DNA of 35,871 nucleotides from Chara braunii. Its lineage: Eukaryota; Streptophyta; Charophyceae; Charales; Characeae. Shown in pieces: positions 1 to 8,681 of this stretch; the first letter of the stretch is position 1, and each line of letters opens with the position of its first letter. Location: assembly GCA_003427395.1 (NCBI GenBank), contig BFEA01000018.1:2797245-2833115 (forward strand), read 5' to 3'. Below the pieces are notes generated by a model. The model was given only the letters and a program-made list of their open reading frames with translations, was not told the origin of the DNA and did no database searches. The translations under genes and the position numbers were made by a program.

Positions 1-109
1 ACAGACAGTACCACAAGAGGGGTAGGAGGGGTAGGAGGGGTAGGAGGGGTAGGAGGAGTGGAAGGAGGAGGAGGAGGAGACAGACAGACAGACAGACAGA
101 CGGGCGGAG

Positions 110-157
<48 letters not shown>

Positions 158-300
158 GGAGGGGGAGGACAGACAGACTGATTGACAGACAGACAGACTG
201 ACTGACAGACAGACAGACAGAAAGGAGGGGGAGAACAGATAGACAGAGTACCACGGGAGGAGTAGGAGGAGGAGGAGGGTTAGGAGGATGGGTAGGAGGA
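1..300. repeat. (ACAG)n satellite with GGA-rich interruptions
   Basis: Tandem ACAG/CAGA tetranucleotides alternate with purine-rich GTAGGAGG and GGA blocks. The same CAGACA word recurs in degenerate form near 27.96-28.2 kb and 29.64-29.74 kb. No coding potential is visible. Confidence 0.9.
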
Positions 301-384
301 GGAGGACGAGATATGTTACCAAATACTGACTATATATATTATATATACATTATATACATGTGTTAAAAAAAAAAAAAAAAAAAA
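301..384. repeat. AT-rich stretch and 20-base poly-A run
   Basis: TATATA-rich sequence ends in an uninterrupted A run (365-384) that directly abuts the GC-rich palindromic array. The A-run/array join resembles the way the subterminal arrays of the 5.6-10.8 kb transposons meet their homopolymer runs. Confidence 0.7.
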
Positions 385-470
385 CGCGTACGCATATGCT
401 GGTTTTGGGGCACGTACGCGTACGCGCGCATACGTACGCGTATGCACCGCATACGCATACGTGGTGCTAC
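385..470. mobile_element. Palindromic CGTACGC array, probable transposon end
   Basis: About 85 bp built from overlapping CGTACGC, GCATACG and GCGCGC words in both orientations, with a homopolymer run on one side and an end reading GGTGCTACCC on the other. The architecture (homopolymer, GC-rich word array, end with CCC/GGGTA) matches the ends of the CGAACG-type elements at 5.6-10.8 kb, but the repeated word differs and the run is A where those in this orientation have T. I infer a related or analogous element; no core is attached here. Confidence 0.45.
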
Positions 471-582
471 CCAGGTACTTAGTTTTCGTATTTTATTTTT
501 ATTTCAAATTTGGTAAGGAATTTGGATGTAAAGCTCAGGCAAATTTGTTTAATTTATTTTTCTTCATAACATATCGTTTTTT

Positions 583-621
<39 letters not shown>

Positions 622-722
622 GTCCGCGTTCGCCCCGAACGGCCGAATGCATCCCCAAGAGGTCCGATACGTTCGGGCGTTCGGGTTCGGGCGTTCGGCC
701 CATCCCGAACGTCGTTTACCCT
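471..722 (-). mobile_element. hAT-like MITE, left-end fragment (minus)
   Basis: This fragment holds the left core (AATTTGGTAAGGAATTTGG near 506), a T run (about 589-620), then the GC-rich array with CGTTCGG/CGAACGG words and an end GTTTACCCTA close to the family end GGTTACCCTG. The rest of the element is missing; the break abuts the CGTACGC array. Confidence 0.7.
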
Positions 723-1260
723 ACTTGAATCAATTTTTATATAAGATATAAACCTTATTCCAAATCAAAGGAAACACATCGATGATGGAAACATGAAATA
801 ATCTATAAATGTTAAGGCAAATTAGCAAACGAGGTTTGATATGTTAATATAGAGATAAAGATATACCTAAAGTGGCTGGAGGTATGACTATCATTACGAT
901 TTAGACTTCTCAAGGTATAATAATAAATCGCCAAGTTGCACAACGTGAAATTGAAGGAGAAGTGTTGTCTAATGTATGGTAAAATATAATTTATACGAAA
1001 CTGATAATTACTATTCATAAAATGAATAATATTAGTTTATAATACTTTATATTATTTATAAATAGTTGTGTAGCACACCGAACATGTTTGGGTTTTTTCC
1101 GAACGTTTGAATATGTTCTGATGTTCGGCAGAACGCGTCCCAAACGTGTTGATCGAAGATCTATTTTTTAATGATTAAAAATTATATATCTTTTTTAAGG
1201 CTTTTGATTGAATATAGCTCCCTAATGAAAGTTTTTTTTATTATTATTTTACATAACTTT

Positions 1261-1266
<6 letters not shown>
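723..1266. other. AT-rich stretch, no gene seen
   Basis: AT-rich sequence without credible ORFs. At 1076-1150 a few GAACG/GTTCGG words (ACCGAACATG, CCGAACG, GTTCGGCAGAACG) look like a very decayed subterminal array of the CGAACG-type element. Confidence 0.5.

Positions 1267-1308
<42 letters not shown>
1267..1308. repeat. (TA)n microsatellite
   Basis: Uninterrupted (AT)n that borders the hammerhead-type repeat on its right; a second (TA)n (1392-1420) borders its other side. Confidence 0.9.
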
Positions 1309-1310
<2 letters not shown>

Positions 1311-1391
1311 TCACAAATAGAACTGCCCGGTAAACCGTAGGCAGAGAGAGAGAAGAAGACAACAAACGAGGGGCTGTGACAAACTGTTTCG
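1309..1391 (-). mobile_element. Truncated repeat with 3' half of a hammerhead ribozyme
   Basis: Nearly identical to 7909-7993. Read on the minus strand it begins CGAAACAGTTTGTCACAGCC and then runs through a CT-rich stretch. In hammerhead terms this is the GAAA of the core, a two-base-pair helix III (A-U, C-G) with an AGUUU loop, the GUC cleavage triplet (plus 1378-1380), and the 3' strand of helix I. The CUGAUGA half is absent because the copy stops in (TA)n right at the core. Tiny helix III type I hammerheads are known from Penelope-like retroelements and related repeats; assignment to a class is inference. Confidence 0.6.

Positions 1392-1420
<29 letters not shown>
1392..1420. repeat. (TA)n microsatellite
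   Basis: Dinucleotide run that replaces the missing half of the hammerhead repeat. Confidence 0.9.
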
Positions 1421-1424
<4 letters not shown>

Positions 1425-1526
1425 GTTTGCGTCTAGAGGGTTTTAGCGCTCGCTTGCATTCGATCGCGAATGTTTGAGTTCGGTCACCAAGCGCAAATAC
1501 GTTGCTACACAGATAAATAATAATAT

Positions 1527-1944
1527 ATCTGATCCCTTTTAAATACGAAAGTGCAATGAGACCCAACTCTGCCATCATGTGTCCCAAAGTTGTAACATCC
1601 GGCCCACTACGCACTGGAGTATTCTGGGCGTTTTGGGTGGGGAATCTCCTATCGATCATCGGATCCGGTGTTGTGTTGAAGTCCCCACCATTACGATAGG
1701 AGCATCTCGAGGGAGTTGTTGTTGGAAAGTTGTGAAGAATGCAACCCTATGCCCAAGGTTGTTGGGCGCATATATGCAGACCACATTTAACATTTCGGTT
1801 CCCAGTGTGGTTTTAAGCCACACACATCTGCCTTCTTCTATGTCCCACTCCAAATGTTATGGGACAAGCTTAGATGTGGGATCGAGCCAAAGGGTCACAC
1901 CTGTTGATGTGGCCGCGTTTGTCGGGGCCACAAAGGAGATGTAC
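1527..1944 (-). pseudogene. LINE apurinic endonuclease domain, broken
   Basis: On the minus strand the translation carries hallmarks of the APE-type endonuclease of non-LTR retrotransposons: an N-terminal strand with FVAP and GVTLWLDP, then WDIEEGRCVWLK, the motif VVCIYAPN, RVAFFTTF, LPRDAPIVMVG, and GDFN (GGGGACTTCAAC on minus, plus 1675-1686). Damage is clear: an in-frame TAA lies between the GVTLWLDP and WDIEEG parts, and a frameshift just before GDFN moves the rest (MIDRRFPTQNAQNTP onward) into another frame. Only about 140 codons of the usual 220-residue domain remain and no reverse transcriptase follows; the sequence ends before the (TA)n/hammerhead repeat. The order of motifs is that of plant L1-type LINEs. 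Confidence 0.75.
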
Positions 1945-2201
1945 GACTAGACTTGGCTGGCCTTGGCCTTGTGGGTGGGGTTTCAGTAAGATAGGTCTTT
2001 TGAACTGTTATCTCGTCAAATTGCTTTTCCTTTTCGTTCATCGGTCTGGGTCAGGCCATTTACATTAATTGCTCGAATGTCCAGATCTGCAGTTTCTTTG
2101 AAAATATTGTTGAATAAATACTCGGTGTATTCATTCAATTATTATCTATCCTCTATATTAGTTTAACAAATTTGATTTTATTCTCAATTTACCTAGGCTA
2201 C

Positions 2202-2420
2202 CAGTGAGGCTGCTCGGGTCACCATGTTCTCCCCGGCGACCCAACCGTGCAAGGACAAGGGAAGGTCCTAGTAAACGAAAAAAAAACAAACCTCTAAAAA
2301 ATCCGGAAAAGAACTATGTTATGCAGAAAAAATAAACTGAACAACATTTGCCTCAAGGTTACTCAAAACTATTTACCAAATTTAAAATTAAAATTAATTA
2401 TTATTTTTATTTTTTACTGT
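2202..2420 (+). mobile_element. MITE fragment: same core, different end array
   Basis: Begins CAGTGAGGC, continues through a GC-rich stretch with GGGTCACC/GGCGACCC words, then an A run and the family core start (ATGTTATGCAG, AACAACATTTGCCTC, TTTACCAAATTTAAAA). Positions 2310-2390 align well with the core of the long copies (compare 5780-5860), but the GC-rich array before it contains no CGAACG words. Truncated after about 140 bp of core. Confidence 0.6.
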
Positions 2421-2813
2421 TTTATCTTTTTATTTGTTTTTGGCTCAGTCGGGCAAGTGGTCCTGAGCCACTCTGGTAGCTTCGAAATTTACATAATATA
2501 TATATGAATTCATGTAATAGAACCGATTAAGGTAGTTTCTTACGACTAGTTTTTTAATATATACATATATTTAAATATTCTTTGATAAACCATTAGTGAA
2601 CCTAAGATTTTTAAGCCAAACTTTAAAATATCATTTTTCGAAGAAAATCGAAAGAATTATAATTCGATAGTTTTTTTTTTCATGTCATATGCGACACTAC
2701 TTATATTTATTTCAACTCTTTGCACCAGTAGAGATCCGAAAATGAGTATACTACCAAAAATGTATTATAATCACCGTATTTGTTTATTTTGTTTTTGACA
2801 TTCAAAAGTTGAT
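2421..2813. other. AT-rich stretch, nothing recognised
   Basis: No gene, RNA or clear repeat could be supported here. Confidence 0.4.
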
Positions 2814-3190
2814 GCCATAAGTTTTTCAATAAAATCGTTTGTGGTCGTTGTTTGTCGTGCATTTATATATAATGCTACCAAGAGGAAGATTACCTCAAAA
2901 TCTCATCCGTACCAAATTTACAGGAACTTTTCAAATCAAGAACTATGTATCATCCCAACAATTATGTCAGTAGGAAGATTACCGAATTTATAGGAAACTC
3001 TTCAAATGAAGAACTGTGTATCATCCAAACAACTATGTATTTGTGCCATAATTTTTTAACTGAATCATATGTGTTCGTTATTTGTCGTACCCTTATATAT
3101 AATGCTACCGAGATGAAGTTACTTCAAAGTCTCATCTGTACGAAATTTATAGGAATGAAGAACTATGTATCATTCATACAATCGTCTTTC
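2814..3190. repeat. Degenerate direct repeat, period about 231 bp
   Basis: GCCATAA at 2814 and GCCATA at 3045 start two copies sharing TTTGTCGT, TTATATATAATGCTACC, TCAAARTCTCATC and GAACTATGTATCATYC. A shorter intermediate copy (about 2970-3035) has AGGAAGATTACC and GAACTGTGTATCATCC. Confidence 0.75.
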
Positions 3191-3239
3191 CAATGCCGGT
3201 ATTTTTCACGAGTATGGTTGTTTTGAGGTATAATGACTT

Positions 3240-4740
3240 ATTGTTTTGGTTGTCACTCACCTCATAGTTCTACTATAGTTCTAAGTGAGATGTATCATTT
3301 TTGTATCAACTAATAAACGTGATGATAAATCATAGAAAATATCAGTAACTAACCCCTCACCTCCTTAACATTTTGTCCCACATTTTTTTTAATAATTTAA
3401 AATGTTTAAAATTAATTTAAAAATTTATTATCAGCTTTTGTACGAATAGACATTAAATATAGCATCTCGTTTTTCAATGATCATATAGAGCACCGTCCAT
3501 TCATTTGATTAAGTTGGTGCATGCATCGATTTTAAATGTCTTATGGTATTACGAGCATACTAAGATGCATTGTTACTCTTAAATGTTTTAAATAACATGG
3601 AAAACGTTGCGTTTGACAATTATGTGTTTCAGACCGAAGGATTCATCTAACTATTTTCTCACCTAGTAACTCACTTTCCTATCTTGTACTCACCATCTCT
3701 ACACATTGTCATTTTTTCGTGTTTTGTCCCTCCTCCATTTCTTAGTCTGCATTTGTTTTTTTTTTAATCTTGAGCGAAATTTGTACATGTGACTCTTACC
3801 GCCGTTGACACCTCAAAGGAGCATCAGCGGTTCATTACGATTGGTTGTTACCAAAGGTGGGTTTTTTGTTTTTTCCTCACATATGAGCCAGCCTGCCTTT
3901 TTTTCTGCCTTTGTTTTTTTGTACTACCCACCCAAACCAATAATTTTAAATTCCCAGTCCACCTCAAAACAACCCACCCACTCAAAATATTTCTTTTAAT
4001 TTTAGCCCCGTTGTCGGCATTAATACCCATACAAGGGTATTTGTCCCTGTTTTTTGTAGGTCACATAGTTTATGCATGTAGCGACAAATGAGACAATGGT
4101 GCGCCCATTTTCGGTAAAATCGCACGCGGTTTTCAGGGGTTGGAATGAGACAGGTGTTTTAGGTTGGGTCTGAAAGTATTTTGGCATGCACTTTGAGGTG
4201 CGTGTTGTTTATTCAGGTGTCAGGCGGTTCTGTGAACCGGCGTGTGATCTGTGACCTGACAAGGAAGTGAGACTTAGAGAGAGATTAAAATTTTGATTAG
4301 TAGTATGGCCTCATGCACTGCATGCACATGTGCAAAGGCCGGTATTGTCATGGTCGACCTTATGGTTGACTATTGGTATCGTGGTTCTAGATGATCGTAA
4401 TTGGTTTGCTTGAGGCGGCGTTTGAAGTTGTGTAGCGCGGAGTGCATGAGGCACCTTAGTTGTTTTGTTTTTGTGTGTCAGTGGGAGCCCCTATGATCTC
4501 GGCAAGGCGTACATGAATGAAGTTTAACCTAGGTAGAGGTTGGGGTTTGTACCCACCAAAGTAGTAAAAGTTTGACCTTAGAAAGGTGAACGCTTACTGG
4601 GCCCAAAATGAGCGGCGACGCGGTTCGGGTGTAGTAGGTGGCATGCGTAGCAGCCATAAACGGTCCCTCCCCCTCTCCTCTACTGTTCTAATTTTCTTTT
4701 CTTATTTTTATCTATTATTTGATTATCGTTATAAAATCTC
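3240..4740. other. No gene seen; one nested hairpin
   Basis: Overlapping short ORFs at 3789-4091 and 4586-4918 have no recognisable domain and look like chance. The only structure noted is a nested hairpin at 4219-4260: outer GTCAGG/CCTGAC and inner CGGTTC-TGT-GAACCG. Confidence 0.4.
4219..4260. other. Nested hairpin
   Basis: Outer arms GTCAGG (4219-4224) and CCTGAC (4255-4260) enclose a perfect 6-bp stem CGGTTC/GAACCG (4225-4239) with loop TGT. Function unknown. Confidence 0.5.
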
Positions 4741-5063
4741 ATTTTGGAACCTGGCCCCAGTACTGGTTCCAAGACCAATAATAGTACCCAAGAGCCAGCT
4801 AGGTGGGTACACCAATGAACTATTGAAATACGAATCTGTGTTCGAATCCGGATGCAAGCAAATCAACGCGATAGTTGTTGACTTGCGTAATGTTGATTGC
4901 GCCCTGAGTAGGGAGTGAACCCGATGCCTAGAGGTGGGTGAGTTCAATGTAGTAAATGCGATTTGATATATAGTAGATAGGAAAAAACCCGGCCCGAATC
5001 TTGTCTTCAATGACAACGTGTTTAATGTAGTGGAAAGAAAGGTATAAGGGGCGTCTTTGCTTT

Positions 5064-5148
5064 GGATGAATGTCTGAGTGGTTGAAGATATCAGTCTTGA
5101 AAACTGATATATTAAATAATATCGGGGGTTTAAATCCCTCTCCATCCA
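5064..5148 (+). tRNA. trnS-UGA: Mitochondrial-type tRNA-Ser (UGA), nuclear insert
   Basis: The sequence folds as a class II tRNA: acceptor GGATGAA (5064-5070) with TCCATCC (5141-5147) and one A-C mismatch; D arm TCTGAGTGGTTGA; anticodon stem TCAGT/ACTGA with loop CTTGAAA, so anticodon TGA (5098-5100); a long variable arm ATATT/AATAT (5109-5113, 5118-5122); T stem GGGGG/CCCTC with loop TTTAAAT instead of the usual TTCGAAT. It closely resembles land-plant mitochondrial trnS-UGA (known start GGATGGATGTCTGAG, end CCCTCTCCATCC). In this repeat-rich nuclear context it is best read as mitochondrial DNA inserted in the nucleus; the edges of the insert could not be set. A mis-joined organellar read is the alternative. 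Confidence 0.85.
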
Positions 5149-5149
5149 T

Positions 5150-5506
5150 TCATGTATGTTAATTTACGGATAATGAATTTGTTAGTTCTTTATAATGCTC
5201 GAAGAGTTCTTCATAACGCTCAAAGGTTCCTATCACAATAACTTCAACCTAGGGGCCTCCACTTTGTGCTTGGGATTCCATTTCTTAGAACATAGCGTTC
5301 TCCACCTTGGCAAAGGCTTCATTGGATCACAATTGTTTTTACAAAATATAAAAAGATATTTTTTTTATAGTTTACCAATTTTATTGTTATGTAATTTAAT
5401 GTAAGGTTTTTTCTATAAATATTTATAAATTATAGTTTCAGGTATTGGTTTAGCATTACTTAGCTTGTACATTTTTTATTAGTTGTGAAAATTGTCAAAT
5501 TAATCA
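5150..5506. other. Flank of tRNA insert, no gene assigned
   Basis: May be further mitochondrial DNA (CTCGAAGAGTTCTTC, then AT-rich), but no second mitochondrial gene was recognised. The 69-codon ORF at 5195-5404 has no known domain. Confidence 0.3.
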
Positions 5507-5587
5507 GCGTTGCCAGCATTCGGGACGGGCCGAAAGCCGAACGAGAACACCCGAACGTTCATGACTCCCTCCTTCGGTCGAACGTGG

Positions 5588-5590
<3 letters not shown>
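5507..5590 (+). mobile_element. Solo left-end array of the hAT-like MITE
   Basis: GTTGCCAGCATTCGGGACGG followed by CCGAAAGCCGAACG, CCCGAACGTTC and TTCGGTCGAACG, that is, a diverged left subterminal array with no core, cut off by (TA)n at about 5590. Confidence 0.7.

Positions 5591-5621
<31 letters not shown>
5591..5621. repeat. (TA)n flanking MITE copy A
   Basis: Dinucleotide run immediately before the CAGTGTTGCC end of copy A. Confidence 0.9.
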
Positions 5622-5624
<3 letters not shown>

Positions 5625-6353
5625 TGTTGCCGGCGTTCGGGACGGGCCGAACGCCCGAACCCGAACGCCCAAACGTACGGGACCCCTTCGGAAGGCGTTC
5701 CGCCGTTCGAGCCGAACGCGGACAAAAAAAAAAAAAACAAAAAAAAAACAAGGTTTTCAAAAAATTCCGAAAACAACATATGTTATGGAGAAACATAAAC
5801 TAAACAACATTTGCCTGGGCACTACATTCAAATGCTTTACCAAATTTGAATTAAAAATCAAATACATAAAATAAACACTATGATAAAAATAAGAAAAAAT
5901 AAAAAGATAATTAAAATGAGTGAGTGTGCCAGCACCTTTTCGACACTGCCATCTTCGCCGATTTTTAATTATTATTTGGCATTGACAAATGCCCTGAAAA
6001 TGTAAAGATATGTAGTTTACACAATCAATAACTCATGAAAAAATTTTCAAAAAATAATAATTTTTTTTAGGCCCTGAAATAAAGTGAAAACAAAAAGTTA
6101 AAAGTAAAAATAAAACAAAATAGTGAGTGGGAAAGCCATTTTGACACCCCCATCTTTGACGATTTTTAATATTTTTTTGACTTAGCTGAATGACTTCAAA
6201 ATTTATAAGTGTGTAGGGTATATCATAGAGAACTCACAAAAAAACATTCAGAAACAAAAACGTATTTTTAGGCCCCAAAACTTTCTTTGGCGGGGGCCAA
6301 ACCTGGAGGTGTTCGGCCCCCGAACGGGACCCCGAACGCCAGAACGTTCGGGG

Positions 6354-6354
<1 letters not shown>
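5622..6354 (+). mobile_element. hAT-like MITE copy A
   Basis: Left end CAGTGTTGCC (5622-5631), then a GC-rich array of about seven CGAACG/CGTTCG words (to about 5723), an A run, and a core of two related units. Unit 1 holds TGAGTGTGCCAGCACC and CGACACTGCCATCTTCGCCG (from 5921); unit 2 repeats these features (TGAGTGGGAAAGCC, GACACCCCCATCTTTGACG) from 6124, 203 bp later. A right GC-rich array follows (about 6289-6354, GGCGGGGGCC, CCCGAACGGGACCCC, CGAACG). The outer right end, about 50 bp in copy B, is missing. No transposase is encoded. The CAGGGT-type ends with 8-bp target duplications in related copies point to hAT; subterminal word arrays are typical transposase-binding regions in that superfamily. 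Confidence 0.8.

Positions 6355-6386
<32 letters not shown>
6355..6386. repeat. (TA)n between copies A and B
   Basis: Sixteen TA units; provides the TATATATA on the right-end side of copy B. Confidence 0.9.
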
Positions 6387-6389
<3 letters not shown>

Positions 6390-7148
6390 GGTCACCAGCC
6401 CGTATGTACGGAGGTCCCCGGGCAGACCTCCGTACGTACGGGCGTTCGGGGTCCCGTACGGGGTCCGAACCGGACAGCGTTCTGCCCCCGCCAAAAATTA
6501 TTTCGGGGCCCAAATATAATTATTGTTTTCTGAATTTTTGTTTGTGAGTTCTCTATGACATGAGGTACATGCAGGTAAATTTTAAAATCATTTGTCCAAG
6601 CCAAATAAGAATTAAAAATCGCCACAGATGGCTCAAAATGTGCTCGCCCACGTATTTTTTTACTTTTTACTTTTTGTTTTCACTTTAGTTAGGGGTCTAA
6701 ACAATTTTATTATTTTTTGAAACTGTTTTAGTGGGTTTTGTATTATGTGAAGTACACGTCTGTAAATTTTCAGGGGATTTAGCTCTGCCAAAAAAAAAAA
6801 GAAAAATCGCCAAAGATGGCGGTATCGAAAACATGCTTGCGCACTCACTAAATTTAATTCTCTTTTTATATTTTTTTTATTTTTATTATTAGTATTTGTT
6901 TTCCATATTTTATTTTTATTTCAAATTTTGTAAGGAATTCGGATGTAATGCTCAGGCAAATCTTGTTAAATTTACGTTTCTTCATAACATATTTTATTTT
7001 CAGATTGTTTTGATGAGTTCTTTTTTTTTTTTTTTTTTTTTTTTGGGTCCGCGTTCGGCCCGAACGGCCGAATGCATTCCCAACGGGTCCCATACGTTCG
7101 GGCGTTCCGGTTCAGGCGTTCGGCCCGTCCTGAACGCCGGTTACCCTG
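6387..7148 (-). mobile_element. hAT-like MITE copy B, complete, with TSD
   Basis: Complete copy on the minus strand, 762 bp. Ends CAGGGTCACC (6387-6396) and GGTTACCCTG (7139-7148) are inverted repeats with 9 of 10 positions matching. Both flanks are TATATATA (6379-6386 and 7149-7156), an apparent 8-bp target-site duplication, though within (TA)n this cannot be distinguished from chance. The right array (6397-6495) uses CGTACGG words, the left array (about 7045-7138) CGTTCGG words. The core carries the two 200-bp units. No ORF above chance length. Confidence 0.85.
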
Positions 7149-7164
7149 TATATATATACATATA

Positions 7165-7901
7165 CAGGGTCACCAGCCCGTACGTACAGAGGTCTTCGGG
7201 CCAACCTCCATACGTACGGGCGTTCAGGGTCCCGTTCGGGTTCCGAACCCGACGATGTTCGGCCTCCGCCAAAAATTATTTTGGGACCGAAAACTAAGAT
7301 TTTTTTTCTGAATTTTTTTTTTGACTTCTCTAAAATGTGAGGTTCATGCCTATAAATTTTGAAGTTATTTTGCTAAGCCAAACAAAAATTAAACATCGTC
7401 AAAGATGTCGATGTCAGAACGTGCTCACGCACTCACTATTTTAGTATTTTGTTTTTTTTTACTTTTTACTTTTTGTTTTTACTTTATTGCAGGGCCTAAA
7501 AAACTTATTATTTTTTCAAACTTTTTTAATGACTTTTTAATTATGTGAAATACACATGCACATAGCATTTGGATGTGCAAAAAAAATTTGAAAAATCGTC
7601 AAAGATGGTGGTGTCGAAAACGTGCTCACTCACTCACTAATTTTATTTCTCATTTTATTTTTTTAATTTTTCCCTTATTTTCATTACGTTTTATTTTCTG
7701 TATTTCTTTTGTCAAATTTGGTAAGGAATTTGGATGTAATGATCTTACAAATGTTTTTTTTCTTTTATTTTTTCGTAACATATATCATTTTCAGATTTTT
7801 TTTTTTTTTTTTGGTCCGTGTTTGGCCTTAATAACCGAACTCATCCCCAAGGGGTCCTGTACGTTCGGGGGTTCGGTCCGTCTCGAACACCAGTTACCCT
7901 A
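7165..7901 (-). mobile_element. hAT-like MITE copy C
   Basis: Same orientation as copy B. Right end CAGGGTCACC (7165-7174) and degenerate left end AGTTACCCTA (to 7901). Flanks TACATATA (7157-7164) and TATATATA (7902-7909) match at 7 of 8. The left array is worn (TTTGGCCTTAATAACCGAAC) but CGTTCGG words persist. Confidence 0.8.
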
Positions 7902-7910
7902 TATATATAT

Positions 7911-8045
7911 CGTCATAAACAGAACTGCCCGGTAAACCGTAGGCAGAGAGAGAGAAGAGGACAACAAACGAGGGGCTGCGACAAACTCTTTCGTCGGAGT
8001 TTCACCGACTCATCAGGAGGCTGAACCCTCAACAGTCTGCAGAAT
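7911..8045 (-). mobile_element. Hammerhead-bearing repeat, second copy
   Basis: Matches 1309-1391 (shared GAACTGCCCGGTAAACCGTA, (GA)n, ACAACAAACGAGGGGCTG) but extends further and keeps the full hammerhead core. Borders (TA) sequence from copy C on the left. It probably belongs to a Penelope-like or retrozyme-like element, since such elements carry type I hammerheads in their terminal repeats; no reverse transcriptase is present. Confidence 0.55.
7978..8016 (-). ncRNA. Hammerhead ribozyme core (type I-like)
   Basis: On the minus strand: CTGATGA (plus 8010-8016), helix II GTCGG/CCGAC with loop TGAAACT (plus 7993-8009), GAAA (plus 7989-7992), a very short helix III region with loop, and the GTC cleavage triplet (plus 7980-7982). 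These are the conserved hammerhead parts in the right order. Helix III here reads A then G opposite U and G, so its second pair is lost; the copy at 1309-1391 has C and pairs. Helix I can form between GAGGGG..CTGC (minus, complement of plus 8034-8049) and GCAGCCCCTC just after the cleavage site, with an extra GAGG/CCUC hairpin in between, which is unusual. Activity of this copy is doubtful. Confidence 0.65.
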
Positions 8046-8107
8046 CCCCTCACTGATTACACTGTAAATGATAATCTACCTTAACCAAAATCAAAGTAGA
8101 CTATCAC

Positions 8108-8108
8108 N
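8108..8108. other. Single ambiguous base (N), possible assembly join
   Basis: The only N in the window, lying exactly where unrelated sequence after the hammerhead repeat turns into the middle of MITE copy D. Confidence 0.7.
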
Positions 8109-8680
8109 TTAACAACATTTGCCTGGGCAATACTTCCAAATTCTCTACTAAATTTGAATTAAAAATCAAATACAGAAAATAAACACTTTGATAAAAATAA
8201 GAAAAAATAAAAAGAGAATTAGAATGAGAGAGTGTGTCAGTACCTTTTCGACACTGCCATCTTTTCCGATTTTTATTTTTTTTTGGCATTGAAAAATGCC
8301 CTGAAAAGTTACAAATATGTAGTTTACATAATCAATAACTCATTAAAATATTTTCAAAAAATAATAAAATTGTTTAAGCCCCGAAATAAAGTGAAAACAA
8401 AAAGTTAAAAGTGAAAAAAAATAAAATAGTGAGTGGGCGAGCGCGTTTTGACACCCCCATCTTTGACAATTTTAAATGTTTTGGTGGCTTAGCAGAATGG
8501 CTTCAAAATTTATTGTAGGTTACATCATAGAGAACTCACAAAAAAACAATCAGAAAAAAAAACTTATTTTTAGACCCCGAAATTGTTTTTGGCGGGGGCC
8601 GAACTTGGAGGTGTTCGGCCCCCGAACGGGACCCCGAACGCCTGAACGTTCGGGGGCCAGCCCGGGGGCTTCCGACCGTT
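8109..8680 (+). mobile_element. hAT-like MITE copy D, left end missing
   Basis: Starts mid-core at AACAACATTTGCCTGGGC and keeps both core units and the right array (8591-8670: GGCGGGGGCC, CCCGAACGGGACCCC, CGAACGTTCG). Close to copies A and E in the core (for example AATAAGAAAAAATAAAAAGA). It joins copy E head to head at about 8681 with no spacer. Confidence 0.75.
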
Positions 8681-8681
8681 A

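Noticed and set aside
1264-1659. 131-codon minus frame with Tyr-Ile repeats
   Set aside because: The Tyr-Ile part is translation of (TA)n; only its first 45 codons belong to the LINE endonuclease remnant.
4586-5149. Overlapping ORFs around the tRNA-Ser insert
   Set aside because: Both strands are open only in short stretches and the frames run through the tRNA gene.
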